DNA of 6,470 nucleotides from an uncultured Cardiobacterium sp. (GCF_938028185.1 NZ_CALJAH010000032.1:1-6470), one strand, 5' to 3'. Counted from the stretch's first letter, positions 1 to 6,470 are shown. A program made the numbers and translations. The notes: a model not told the origin generated them from the letters alone.

Positions 1-1443
1 CCAGATACCTGGAATAATGGTAAGGCTGAAGATGAGTATCATGCCTTTGATAACAGCATCCATAGCCATACGACCCAAGACCATATAAATGCCCCAAAAC
101 ATATACACAGTCATCAAAATCATCGGCAGCAGGTGTTTCAGTAACAGTTTGAGCATATATAGCGAAGCGTAGAAACTGGTAATAGTGCCGAGAACTCCTC
201 CGGTCAAGTCAATATCGGTAAATTTGGCAAGCAGCGTTAAGCCAACTGCGCCTGCAACAGCCAAGGTCATATTACTCTTGTCTTGACCGGTTAACGTCGT
301 ATCTTTGGCTACTTTGCCTTGGTCAAAAGTCAGTAATTGTTCAACATATTTGCTATCTTCATTTTCAAACATATCGCGAACAACAGCTACTCTGCAACTT
401 TTAAGCGTTTCCTCTGTAGGAACGTATGTCCACGCTTCTCTGTCCCATTTTACGCCTTTTCTACATTCCGAGATTCCACCGCGACGGTTCTCACCAACTG
501 CAATTTGCCAGATGGTTGCATCTGACAGGGTTGCAGCCATACGAACACGCAAACCAAGATGCCCACCCTGCCCGAGCCACCAGTCTCCACAAGTGGGTGG
601 ATTTTTCTCACTCATGTTGCCGTTACCGTCATCACCGGTAAAACCGTCAACTGGCTCTGCTGCCCGAAATTCCTGATAGTATTCTGTTCCAGGGTTGTAA
701 AAAAGATTTTTATGCAGCCGTGAATCCAGTCCGTAAACAAGAAGATCGTCATCTTGTTCTGTCCTAAATGTGATTTCCCAACTGTGGTTTTCGTCATAAG
801 CTTTATCTATTTCATCTTTTATCATCTCCTGAGCTGTCTTGTCTCCATCAAACCGACTGGTTTTATCTACACCACTACGCCAATATTTGATTTTCTCAAC
901 AATTTTGTCATGACATTCAGCTTTGAAACGTTCATATTCATGCAGCATTTCTCCATTAATTTCCAAAGAACTATTCCAGATAGCTTTTTGTGCCTCAGTA
1001 ACATCAAGTGCACAGGGCGCAGTGTTATAGATTACACCATTTACTCCTTGACCCAGCATAATTGCCAACCAAGGCAAAACCGGGATACGGGTTTTGGTTT
1101 CCTTGAAATAAACATTTCCGTTAATTTCAGTAATAGTAGTAGTTTTCCCCTCTTCCTTGCTACAAACACTTTTAACTTTTGTTTGGTTCAAATCCGCCGG
1201 AACCATCGGTATCAGCGCCATGAAAAAGATCAACATACTCAGGCCGAGGGTGGTGAGCATTTCATAAAGATGAGCGTCATTCTTGCGATCGGGGTTGCCG
1301 AGATAGTCAATATAGATGGCACAAAAGCTGCGCAGCAGCGGGTAGAGAAACAACCCGGTCAGCATCAGCAGCAAAAAAAGGATGTAATAGAATTCCCAGC
1401 CGTAGATGGTCAGGAAAGCCTCAAGATAACTGGTAACATTCAT
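1..1443 (-). CDS. traG: Conjugal transfer protein with TraG N-terminal domain (PF07916), 3' partial
   Basis: An open frame of 481 codons runs from ATG 1443 to the left edge without a stop. The product is a polytopic inner-membrane protein related to the N-terminal domain of F-plasmid TraG, which takes part in pilus assembly and mating-pair stabilisation. Likely membrane segments are at residues 18-36 and 62-80, and three more lie between about 424 and 481, with a weaker hydrophobic patch at 391-405. Residues about 82-390 form a large, probably periplasmic domain with six Cys (94, 144, 177, 285, 327, 350). Family-like motifs include APCALD at 142-147 and PTCGDWW at 283-289. Stand-alone ICE homologues have roughly 500 residues, so most of the gene is probably present. 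GGAG lies eight bases before the ATG, which is 21 bases after the previous stop. Hand-counted GC over 1-1440 is 43.5%, far below the preceding gene. The symbol follows the domain name. Confidence 0.85.
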   Translation of the reverse strand, partial: MNVTSYLEAFLTIYGWEFYYILFLLLMLTGLFLYPLLRSFCAIYIDYLGNPDRKNDAHLYEMLTTLGLSMLIFFMALIPMVPADLNQTKVKSVCSKEEGKTTTITEINGNVYFKETKTRIPVLPWLAIMLGQGVNGVIYNTAPCALDVTEAQKAIWNSSLEINGEMLHEYERFKAECHDKIVEKIKYWRSGVDKTSRFDGDKTAQEMIKDEIDKAYDENHSWEITFRTEQDDDLLVYGLDSRLHKNLFYNPGTEYYQEFRAAEPVDGFTGDDGNGNMSEKNPPTCGDWWLGQGGHLGLRVRMAATLSDATIWQIAVGENRRGGISECRKGVKWDREAWTYVPTEETLKSCRVAVVRDMFENEDSKYVEQLLTFDQGKVAKDTTLTGQDKSNMTLAVAGAVGLTLLAKFTDIDLTGGVLGTITSFYASLYMLKLLLKHLLPMILMTVYMFWGIYMVLGRMAMDAVIKGMILIFSLTIIPGIW

Positions 1444-1451
1444 GGGGTACG

Positions 1452-1455
1452 CTCC
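1452..1455 (-). promoter_or_regulatory. Ribosome binding site GGAG for traG
   Basis: GGAG lies in the 21-base gap between genes, eight bases before ATG 1443. Two other ATGs in this gap (1465-1463 and 1457-1455) are out of frame with the TraG reading frame, so 1443 is the start. Confidence 0.6.
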
Positions 1456-1464
1456 ATTGCCGCA

Positions 1465-2193
1465 TCAGTGCAGCAGGTAAGGCAGTTGCAGGGCGAGGAG
1501 GTCAAAACCCAGCAACAGACCGAACAACAGTTTGGGGGTAACGCCCGCCTGGTGGATGTGCGCTTCTGCTGCATCCAACTGTTGCAGGCGGTCGTGATCG
1601 AGCACGCCGTCGGCAAGCGATGCCTCGCGTTGTGTCGCGATGCGCTGCAATGCCTGTTCGCGGATGTAACGATTGAGACGCGGCAGCAGCAGCCAACTGA
1701 TGGCCAGATAGACCAGCAACCGGACGAGCGTTGCCGGCCACCAAATCATATGTAGCAGGTTGGTGGCCGCCGACAGCCCTTCTTCGCCGAAGGCGGCGAG
1801 CAGGATGTTGCCGCTGATGATGAGGAACAGCAGGGTGAGGAAAGCCTTGAAGAAGCGTTTGGTGCGCCGCCAGCGCCGTTTCGGCGATGGGTTGTTGATG
1901 ATGACTACCGTCTGCTCGTCTGTGGTTACGGTCGCTCCTACGCCGCCATAGCGGCGCAGTAGCGCCGCTTCCTGTTCCTGGGGCAGTTTGCCGGTTGCCG
2001 CCGGTGGCTGGATGGTCGTAACCGGTACGGCCTCAGCGACTATCGCCTCCGGCTGCTCCGGCGGCTGGCTTGCCGTTTCATGCCCGGCATCGTTGTCCGT
2101 GGTTTCGTGCGCAGTGTTTGCCACCCCATTTGCGTCGTCATGCTGTGGCGTGCTTTCTGCTGCCGCGTCATGGTGTCTCGGTTCCTGCATCAT
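1465..2193 (-). CDS. Uncharacterised inner-membrane protein of the conjugation operon
   Basis: I do not recognise a family. The protein has 242 residues (MM start). Residues 1-70 are hydrophilic and rich in His, Asp, Glu, Ala, Thr, Gln and Pro, probably disordered. A basic patch, KRRWRRTKR, at 105-113 precedes three likely membrane segments at about 114-134, 151-171 and 221-240. By the positive-inside rule the N-terminal tail faces the cytoplasm. Between segments two and three lies a charged, probably amphipathic helical stretch (171-218). The gene begins 8 bases after the TIGR03755 stop codon and its Shine-Dalgarno sequence overlaps that stop, so translational coupling is likely. Two consecutive ATGs (2193 and 2190) are both compatible with the GAGGGAGG, so the exact start is uncertain by one codon. 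Its position between the TIGR03755 and TraG genes suggests an inner-membrane part of the transfer channel. That role is inference from context only. Confidence 0.72.
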   Translation of the reverse strand: MMQEPRHHDAAAESTPQHDDANGVANTAHETTDNDAGHETASQPPEQPEAIVAEAVPVTTIQPPAATGKLPQEQEAALLRRYGGVGATVTTDEQTVVIINNPSPKRRWRRTKRFFKAFLTLLFLIISGNILLAAFGEEGLSAATNLLHMIWWPATLVRLLVYLAISWLLLPRLNRYIREQALQRIATQREASLADGVLDHDRLQQLDAAEAHIHQAGVTPKLLFGLLLGFDLLALQLPYLLH

Positions 2194-2195
2194 CG

Positions 2196-2203
2196 CCTCC
2201 CTC
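2196..2203 (-). promoter_or_regulatory. Ribosome binding site GAGGGAGG overlapping the TIGR03755 stop codon
   Basis: The word reads TGAGGGAGG including the stop codon of the upstream gene. Its two GAGG registers give spacings of 2 or 6 bases to ATG 2193, and 5 or 9 bases to ATG 2190, so either of the two consecutive ATGs could be used. The overlap suggests that terminating ribosomes reinitiate here. Confidence 0.7.
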
Positions 2204-3536
2204 AGTATTGGTATGTCCGCTGGCGGATTTCACGGATGTCATCCTGGATGCGGTAGTAGAGGTTTTTGAACTCGGTTTCCGCCGGCCCTTTCATCCCGGA
2301 CTGTTGCAGGTCGGGGGCATAGACGCCGGTTTTCAGTGCCTGCTTGGCGAAGAGCAGCGCACGGGAGACTTTGTTGATGGCGTACTGCTGCGCACGCGAT
2401 TCGATTTCAACGTCCTGCTGGTAATCGGGCAACAGGCGCAGGTCATCGACTTCTGCCGGGGGAATGATTTGCCCGGTTTTTTTCTCAAACTCATCCCGTT
2501 TGATTTTGTAGGCGAGGTATTCACGCAACAGCTTGATGTAGTCATTGCGGTACTCGATGTATTTACGTTCATAGCCACGGCCGGCAATGGCATTGGTGTG
2601 GGTCGGTTCGGCGGCGCTGTCCTTGATGGTGATTTCATTGGCGCCATAGACTTCTTCCACAAAGTTGTAGAGCTCTTTCGGGTTTTTGAAATCCCCCAGA
2701 ATCGGGTTGTCCTTGATGGACTTTTCGTCGGTGGCAAAATCGCTGTCCCAGGTTTTTTTGTCGCCGCGCGACAGGGTCAGGTTCATGCCTGCCTTCAAGA
2801 GTGATTTGGTGATGTTAATAGGTTCCTGCCCCTCACCGCCGTAGTTTTTGCCGTCAGCCATCGGTACGCCGTTTTTGCGCGCCTCTTTGATCATTTCTTT
2901 TTCAGCAGCTTCCAGCGATTTTTGCCCGGAGTTCACCAGACCAATGGTCGTTTTCCATTGTTCTCCGACCGCGATTTCGGCGATTTCGCCAAAGGGGTTT
3001 TTGCCCTGTCGCACTTCGCGTTCGTAGTCTTCGCATTGCTTCACTTTCAGGTCAAACAGCTCGATGTACTCGTCCAGCTGTTTGGTAGAAATCTCGCCCA
3101 GTACCGGGTTAATTTTCATCAGCGAGTATTGAAAGAAGCCGCTGACCAGTCCGGAAGCGGCCACCATGGCCTCTTGCTGAATTTTCTGGACGGAATCTAC
3201 CAACTTGTCTTTCAGGTTCATGACTTCCGCTTTGATATTTTGGGTGAAATCCAGGCTACCGCAGCGGTTATACAATCCGGCACGGAAATTCGCGTCAATC
3301 TTGAACTGTTTGGAATAGGAACCCGGGAAAATGCTGTCCCGTCCGGCAGCCGCGCCTGGCAGGTAATAGCGACCGGTGTCGCCGGTCGGCACCTTGTCGG
3401 CGCGCCGGTCGCCGAGCACTTCGTCGATGGTGTTGCTATTCATCGCGGCAGGTGGTTTTTGCTGCGCGCGTGCAGGCAGGACGGCGAGGGCTATCGCCAG
3501 CGAGAGCAGCAGCGGTTTGCAGATGGGTGTCTTCAT
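2202..3536 (-). CDS. Integrating conjugative element protein, TIGR03755 (PFL_4711) family, exported
   Basis: The protein has 444 residues with a clear signal peptide: Lys2 and Lys7, a hydrophobic stretch at 9-20, and ARA|QQ near 24/25. The mature protein should be periplasmic. It shows the family pattern I recall: a GRYYLPG element near 55-61, a CGSLDF motif at 92-97, a long helical region, KQCEDYE at 166-172, then G-K-N-P-F at 178-182 and EQWK at 192-195. Cys92 and Cys168 are the only cysteines outside the signal peptide and sit at family-conserved places, so a disulfide is plausible. The C-terminal half (about 205-444) is strongly charged and helical with no recognised motif. The molecular role of this family is not known to me. 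It travels with TraC and TraG in MPF_G conjugation modules. The start at 3536 overlaps the previous stop by ATGA and has GGAGG six bases upstream. GC content in lines counted is about 48-52%, between its upstream neighbours and traG. Confidence 0.78.
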   Translation of the reverse strand: MKTPICKPLLLSLAIALAVLPARAQQKPPAAMNSNTIDEVLGDRRADKVPTGDTGRYYLPGAAAGRDSIFPGSYSKQFKIDANFRAGLYNRCGSLDFTQNIKAEVMNLKDKLVDSVQKIQQEAMVAASGLVSGFFQYSLMKINPVLGEISTKQLDEYIELFDLKVKQCEDYEREVRQGKNPFGEIAEIAVGEQWKTTIGLVNSGQKSLEAAEKEMIKEARKNGVPMADGKNYGGEGQEPINITKSLLKAGMNLTLSRGDKKTWDSDFATDEKSIKDNPILGDFKNPKELYNFVEEVYGANEITIKDSAAEPTHTNAIAGRGYERKYIEYRNDYIKLLREYLAYKIKRDEFEKKTGQIIPPAEVDDLRLLPDYQQDVEIESRAQQYAINKVSRALLFAKQALKTGVYAPDLQQSGMKGPAETEFKNLYYRIQDDIREIRQRTYQY

Positions 3537-4513
3537 GATTTGCCTCCGGTGGTGGTTTTGCCTGTGGCAGGTGTTGCAGTCTTGTTACTGGCGGACGGTT
3601 TTGTGGCATTGGCGGCAGGGAGTGCCGCTTTACTATCCGGCGCGGTCACAGATGGCGTGGTAGCGGCTGCTGGAGCAGCTGTGGCGGGGGTTGATGTCTC
3701 TGTCGCAGGCGCATGGGTTGCGGGAGACATGGCCGCAGGTGTCGCGGCTGTCTTGCCACCATCCAGCACTTCCACCACCTGGCGGTCGCGCACGTGCAGG
3801 GCGATGCTGCCCTTTTCCCCGTCGCGTCGCAGGTAGTGGTGTTCGATCGGGTCGTAACGCTGGAGGACGGTTTCCGGCTGCGGCCATCCTTTGATCACGG
3901 TGTTTGCCACCTCACTCAACGGCTGTTTGCTGTTGAGTACCAGGACGCGCTCGATTTTGATGTCGGAAGGGACGGTTCCCGTCATCTGCGGTGTGAACTG
4001 GCCGATACAGCCGGCACTGAGGCAGCTGTCGTCGAGGTAGAGCACCAGCCAGTCGCCGTCGCGCCAGGCAGGGTTGCGTTCATCCGGGATGTAATCGGTG
4101 GTGTTGATACCGGTCAGACGGTCAGTGAAGCGCGTCATTTTTTCCTGAAGCACCTCACCGGACATTTCCTGGCTGATCAAGAGCGCGGTTTCGATTTCAC
4201 GTTTGATCATTTCGTGCTCATGCAGGGCGGCACGTTTGGCGTAATAGGTCTTGTCTTCCGGGCTGTCGGCCATGATGGAGAGTACCGCCAAGGGACTCGC
4301 TGTTTTGTAGCGTTCGCCAGTCGCCGCCATGATGTTGCGATAGCGCTGCGCTTCTTCTTGGCTCAGTCCCCAGAACTGTTGTAATCCCTGATCGCCGGAG
4401 CCGATGCGCGAGAACGTCAGTTCGGCGGCGTGCGCCGGCGCGGTCGTGGCAAAGGCGAGCGCGAAAGCAAGCGCAAACGCGGCGCGGCGGGGGGATAATG
4501 CGGGTTGGGTCAT
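3533..4513 (-). CDS. Exported ICE conjugation protein resembling TIGR03759 (PFL_4693 family)
   Basis: The protein has 326 residues. A signal peptide is seen: Arg-Arg at 9-10, an Ala/Phe hydrophobic core at 11-25, and an AHA|AE cleavage site near 29/30, so it should act in the periplasm. Residues 47-115 follow the pattern I recall for TIGR03759: WGLSQEEAQRYRNIM, then a SPLAVLSI segment, then a charged helix rich in E and K. Residues 154-215 (DWLVLYL, Cys164 and Cys169, then IKIERVLVL) could be a degenerate thioredoxin-like fold, with a CX4C where relatives have CX2C. Residues 254-326 are Ala/Thr/Pro-rich low complexity. The start at 4513 is supported by AGGAGG four bases upstream and by a 4-base ATGA overlap with traC. 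It occupies the slot between traC and the TIGR03755 gene, where TraU-like genes usually lie. Its role is unknown beyond conjugation. The export signal is clear, but the family call is only moderate. Confidence 0.6.
   Translation of the reverse strand: MTQPALSPRRAAFALAFALAFATTAPAHAAELTFSRIGSGDQGLQQFWGLSQEEAQRYRNIMAATGERYKTASPLAVLSIMADSPEDKTYYAKRAALHEHEMIKREIETALLISQEMSGEVLQEKMTRFTDRLTGINTTDYIPDERNPAWRDGDWLVLYLDDSCLSAGCIGQFTPQMTGTVPSDIKIERVLVLNSKQPLSEVANTVIKGWPQPETVLQRYDPIEHHYLRRDGEKGSIALHVRDRQVVEVLDGGKTAATPAAMSPATHAPATETSTPATAAPAAATTPSVTAPDSKAALPAANATKPSASNKTATPATGKTTTGGKS
3543..3547 (-). promoter_or_regulatory. Ribosome binding site GGAGG for the TIGR03755 gene
   Basis: GGAGG sits within the last codons (Gly-Gly-Lys-Ser) of the preceding gene, six bases before ATG 3536. 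It supports this start over any downstream Met, and the ATGA overlap implies coupled translation. Confidence 0.8.
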
Positions 4514-6470
4514 GATTCCTCCTGTCGGGTTGGGATGTGGTCGTCCTGAGATAGGTACTGTTCTTCGCCCACCGCTTCGCTGGTCGTTGCAACGGTATCG
4601 GGGGCGTTTTTTACCTGCTCGTGGCTGTTGTCGGCCTCGTCATCATGCGGCACCGGGATAACGTCACCGTCTTGCCGGTCTTCGGGTTGGGCCGCATCAA
4701 TCTGCTTGGCCAGCGACAAGACCGGTTCCCGGGGATAGGTGTTTGGCGGGTTCATGGAGGGGGCAGCTGCGTCGGGTGGTTCCGGGCGTTCGTCGCCATC
4801 CTGTGGGGAGTCGGTTGCGTGGTTGTCGTCTTTGGCGGCTGTTTCGTGAGGCACCTCACCGTCCCTGCGCGGCTCCGGCACATAGTCGTCGCCCAACTGG
4901 TAGCGCAGGCGCGCGGCGTCAATCTCGTCGGCAATCAGCAACGCGGCGTCGAGCTCGCCGATGTGGTGTTTTTCCATCAACTGGCGGCGTGCGTCCTTTT
5001 CGTTACCGTCGGTCTGCCCCAGGGCGAGAATGAGCGACGGCGGCACATAGCGCACCAGCGTCGGCGGGTATTTGACCGACAGCGAGATGCCTTCGACGAA
5101 ACGCCCCCCTTCCTTGCGCGGGAAATCGAGCAGGTAGCGCGTCTCCGGGTCGAGTTCGCGCACTTTCGCCAACTGGTCTATCTCGGTCTTCGCCATTTTC
5201 ATCAGCCACCAGAACTCGGCGTTGGCGAGCAGTTTGATCGCATCCCCGACGAAGTCGGTGACGTCCTGGGTGATGATGGTCAGCCAGCAGTTGAGTTTGC
5301 GGAATACCTTGGAGCCGACCACCAGGCCGGACATCAGCAGTTTGACCTTGGCCCAGAGGTGTGCCTCGTCAATTTTGACTTCGATGGCACGGCCACTGTG
5401 TTGCAGCTTTTCCGCCAGGGCGGTGATGGTATAGATGGCCGACAGCCCGGCAACGGCCAGCATGTCTTCACTACCTAATCCCGCGACGTTTCCCAATTCA
5501 ATCACGGTCAGGTCGTAGTCCGGGTCAAAGCCTTTGGCTTCGCGGTTAAAGAGCATGCCGCGCAGCCCCTGCGTCCAGAGTCTCACCGCCTCGGCACGGT
5601 CGCGCAGTTCGAGGACGATTTCCCGCATGCTGCCTTCGCGTTTGGCCTCCTCATCTGCCATTTCCAGCAACGCTTCCATCATGTGTACCGGACGCGCGTG
5701 TGCCTCGCCTTTCTCCTTTGAGATGTTGAGGCCGCGCACCAGTGCGGTGTTGAGGCGGGCAATCTGCGAAGGGGTCAGGGTGACGTCGTTGCTGCCGCCC
5801 GATACCATGATGCGCAGGATGTATTCCATCTCGTTCAGGTAGGAGCGCCGTTCTGCCTCGTCACCGTCCTGATCTTCTTGGTTGCTTTTCCAGGTACCGT
5901 CACTGATGGCTTTGGCCTTGGCTGCCTCCGCCAGTGCCTTGTCCGTTTCAAAAAACGGCGCGACCACATCGTCGGAATTAGCATTCAGGACAAAGCGCTT
6001 GACCTTCTTGCCGTGGCGTTCGGCATAGTCGGCAAGCAGCTTGAACGACTCGCCGTAGTCGAAGATGAACATGCGCGGGTTATTCACCGCCATGCTCATC
6101 GCGGTCATATTGACGATCGTCGCTGACTTGCCCGAACCGGTCGGGCCGAAGAATACTTCGTGCGAGACGCGGCTGCGGTCGTTGCGGTGGAACGGGTTGA
6201 GATAGAAGGGTTCGCCGGTACGCGAGTACATCAGGTAGCAGGGGTTCACCCCGCCACTCTTATTGCCGTAGAACGGCAGCAGCGAAGCGAGGTGCGCGGT
6301 GTAGCATTTGCGCGCACGCAGCGCCGATTTGCGGTCATGGGCAAAGTCATAGACTGTCGGCAAGGCACGGATGAAGCTGTCCTGGCTGATGAGATCATAC
6401 TGTGGCGGCACGATACTGATGCAGTCCGAAGTCGATACCACCGCGACCGCGCGCTCGGTCACGTCCAATA
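4510..6470 (-). CDS. traC: Conjugative transfer ATPase, TraC/VirB4 type (TIGR03744, PFL_4706 family), 5' partial
   Basis: This is the cytoplasmic ATPase that energises assembly of the type IV secretion channel and pilus during conjugation. The 652 residues visible (counted from 6468) contain a Walker A motif, GPTGSGKS, at 108-115 (6124-6147), followed by the family-typical FIFDYGESF at 133-141. A Walker B motif, VKIDEAH, lies at 364-370 (5359-5379), then TQDVTDF at 400-406 and the family's late signature VRYVPPSLILAL at about 472-483. The frame is open to the right edge. The TTG at 6468 is an internal Leu codon, not a start. Members of this family run to roughly 900 residues, so the N-terminal third lies outside the window. 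After about residue 525 the family-like part ends and an acidic, Pro/Asp/Glu/His-rich tail of about 125 residues follows (4513-4887). The stop codon overlaps the next gene's start by ATGA. The family call is strong. The symbol follows the family name. Confidence 0.93.
   Translation of the reverse strand, partial: LDVTERAVAVVSTSDCISIVPPQYDLISQDSFIRALPTVYDFAHDRKSALRARKCYTAHLASLLPFYGNKSGGVNPCYLMYSRTGEPFYLNPFHRNDRSRVSHEVFFGPTGSGKSATIVNMTAMSMAVNNPRMFIFDYGESFKLLADYAERHGKKVKRFVLNANSDDVVAPFFETDKALAEAAKAKAISDGTWKSNQEDQDGDEAERRSYLNEMEYILRIMVSGGSNDVTLTPSQIARLNTALVRGLNISKEKGEAHARPVHMMEALLEMADEEAKREGSMREIVLELRDRAEAVRLWTQGLRGMLFNREAKGFDPDYDLTVIELGNVAGLGSEDMLAVAGLSAIYTITALAEKLQHSGRAIEVKIDEAHLWAKVKLLMSGLVVGSKVFRKLNCWLTIITQDVTDFVGDAIKLLANAEFWWLMKMAKTEIDQLAKVRELDPETRYLLDFPRKEGGRFVEGISLSVKYPPTLVRYVPPSLILALGQTDGNEKDARRQLMEKHHIGELDAALLIADEIDAARLRYQLGDDYVPEPRRDGEVPHETAAKDDNHATDSPQDGDERPEPPDAAAPSMNPPNTYPREPVLSLAKQIDAAQPEDRQDGDVIPVPHDDEADNSHEQVKNAPDTVATTSEAVGEEQYLSQDDHIPTRQEES
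4518..4523 (-). promoter_or_regulatory. Ribosome binding site AGGAGG for the 326-residue protein
   Basis: A near-perfect AGGAGG lies inside the last codons of traC, four bases before ATG 4513. It fixes that start, and with the ATGA stop/start overlap it indicates translational coupling to traC. Confidence 0.8.

Noticed and set aside
305..797. Short frames of 60-120 codons on both strands (305-676, 337-525 and 426-641 plus; 612-797 minus)
   Set aside because: All lie inside the continuous TraG reading frame, which has family motifs in this stretch.
1444..1464. Possible terminator or promoter in the only gap of note
   Set aside because: The 21 bases hold no inverted repeat with a T-run and no convincing -35/-10 pair. 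They contain only a ribosome binding site.
754..1755. A 333-codon open frame on the plus strand
   Set aside because: It lies antisense to traG and the 242-residue gene, both of which have Shine-Dalgarno sites and plausible products. Its translation changes character at the composition step and shows no recognisable domain.
2922..3836. A 304-codon plus-strand open frame
   Set aside because: It is antisense to the TIGR03755 and TIGR03759-like genes and crosses their ATGA junction. Its Ala/Val-rich end mirrors the Ala/Thr tail on the other strand.
4095..4125. A word resembling the Neisseria uptake sequence (GTCAGACGGT)
   Set aside because: It does not match the 10-base core exactly and occurs once. 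A single near match to the Pasteurellaceae uptake word near 5739 was rejected for the same reason.
4621..5478. A 285-codon plus-strand open frame
   Set aside because: It lies wholly antisense to the TraC ATPase, within the conserved Walker B region, and shows no recognisable motif.
6466..6468. TTG as a possible start of the TraC gene
   Set aside because: The frame stays open to the window edge, the family needs about 250-400 more N-terminal residues, and no Shine-Dalgarno site can be assessed upstream.

Overview
This window is a tightly packed segment of one conjugative-transfer operon, all transcribed leftwards on the minus strand. It looks like the type IV secretion (mating-pair formation) module of an integrative and conjugative element (ICE) of the MPF_G kind, which is found in beta- and gammaproteobacteria (PFGI-1, ICEclc and ICEHin1056 backbones). 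This assignment rests on remembered family signatures in the translations, not on a database search. The host genus cannot be named. Four of the five genes are moderately GC-rich (roughly 50-65% in lines counted by hand), and I saw no repeated DNA-uptake words that would point to Neisseria or Pasteurellaceae.

In transcription order, from high to low coordinates, the genes are: (1) the C-terminal two thirds of a TraC/VirB4-type conjugation ATPase (TIGR03744, PFL_4706 family), whose 5' end lies beyond the right edge; (2) a 326-residue exported protein resembling TIGR03759 (PFL_4693 family), with a possible degenerate thioredoxin-like domain and a long Ala/Thr/Pro tail; (3) a 444-residue exported protein of the TIGR03755 (PFL_4711) family; (4) a 242-residue inner-membrane protein of unknown function with a hydrophilic N-terminal tail; (5) the first 481 codons of a TraG N-terminal-domain protein (PF07916), which runs off the left edge. 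Genes 1/2 and 2/3 overlap by ATGA. Genes 3/4 are 8 bases apart and genes 4/5 are 21 bases apart. Each internal start has a Shine-Dalgarno sequence, so one polycistronic mRNA with translational coupling is likely.

Together the genes supply the ATPase that powers pilus or secretion-channel assembly (TraC), periplasmic factors for assembling or stabilising the channel (genes 2 and 3), and inner-membrane components (genes 4 and 5). No promoter, terminator, tRNA, repeat array, insertion sequence, attachment site or cargo gene was found. No stretch over 25 bases lacks a gene, and the plus strand carries only antisense shadow frames.

The points most worth a second look are an abrupt base-composition drop at traG, the absence of TraU-like genes from the place they usually occupy, the variant Cys pair and long tail of the 326-residue protein, and compositionally similar acidic tails on TraC and the 242-residue protein. 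I saw no clear sign of a wholly new system. This is a divergent version of a known conjugation module.
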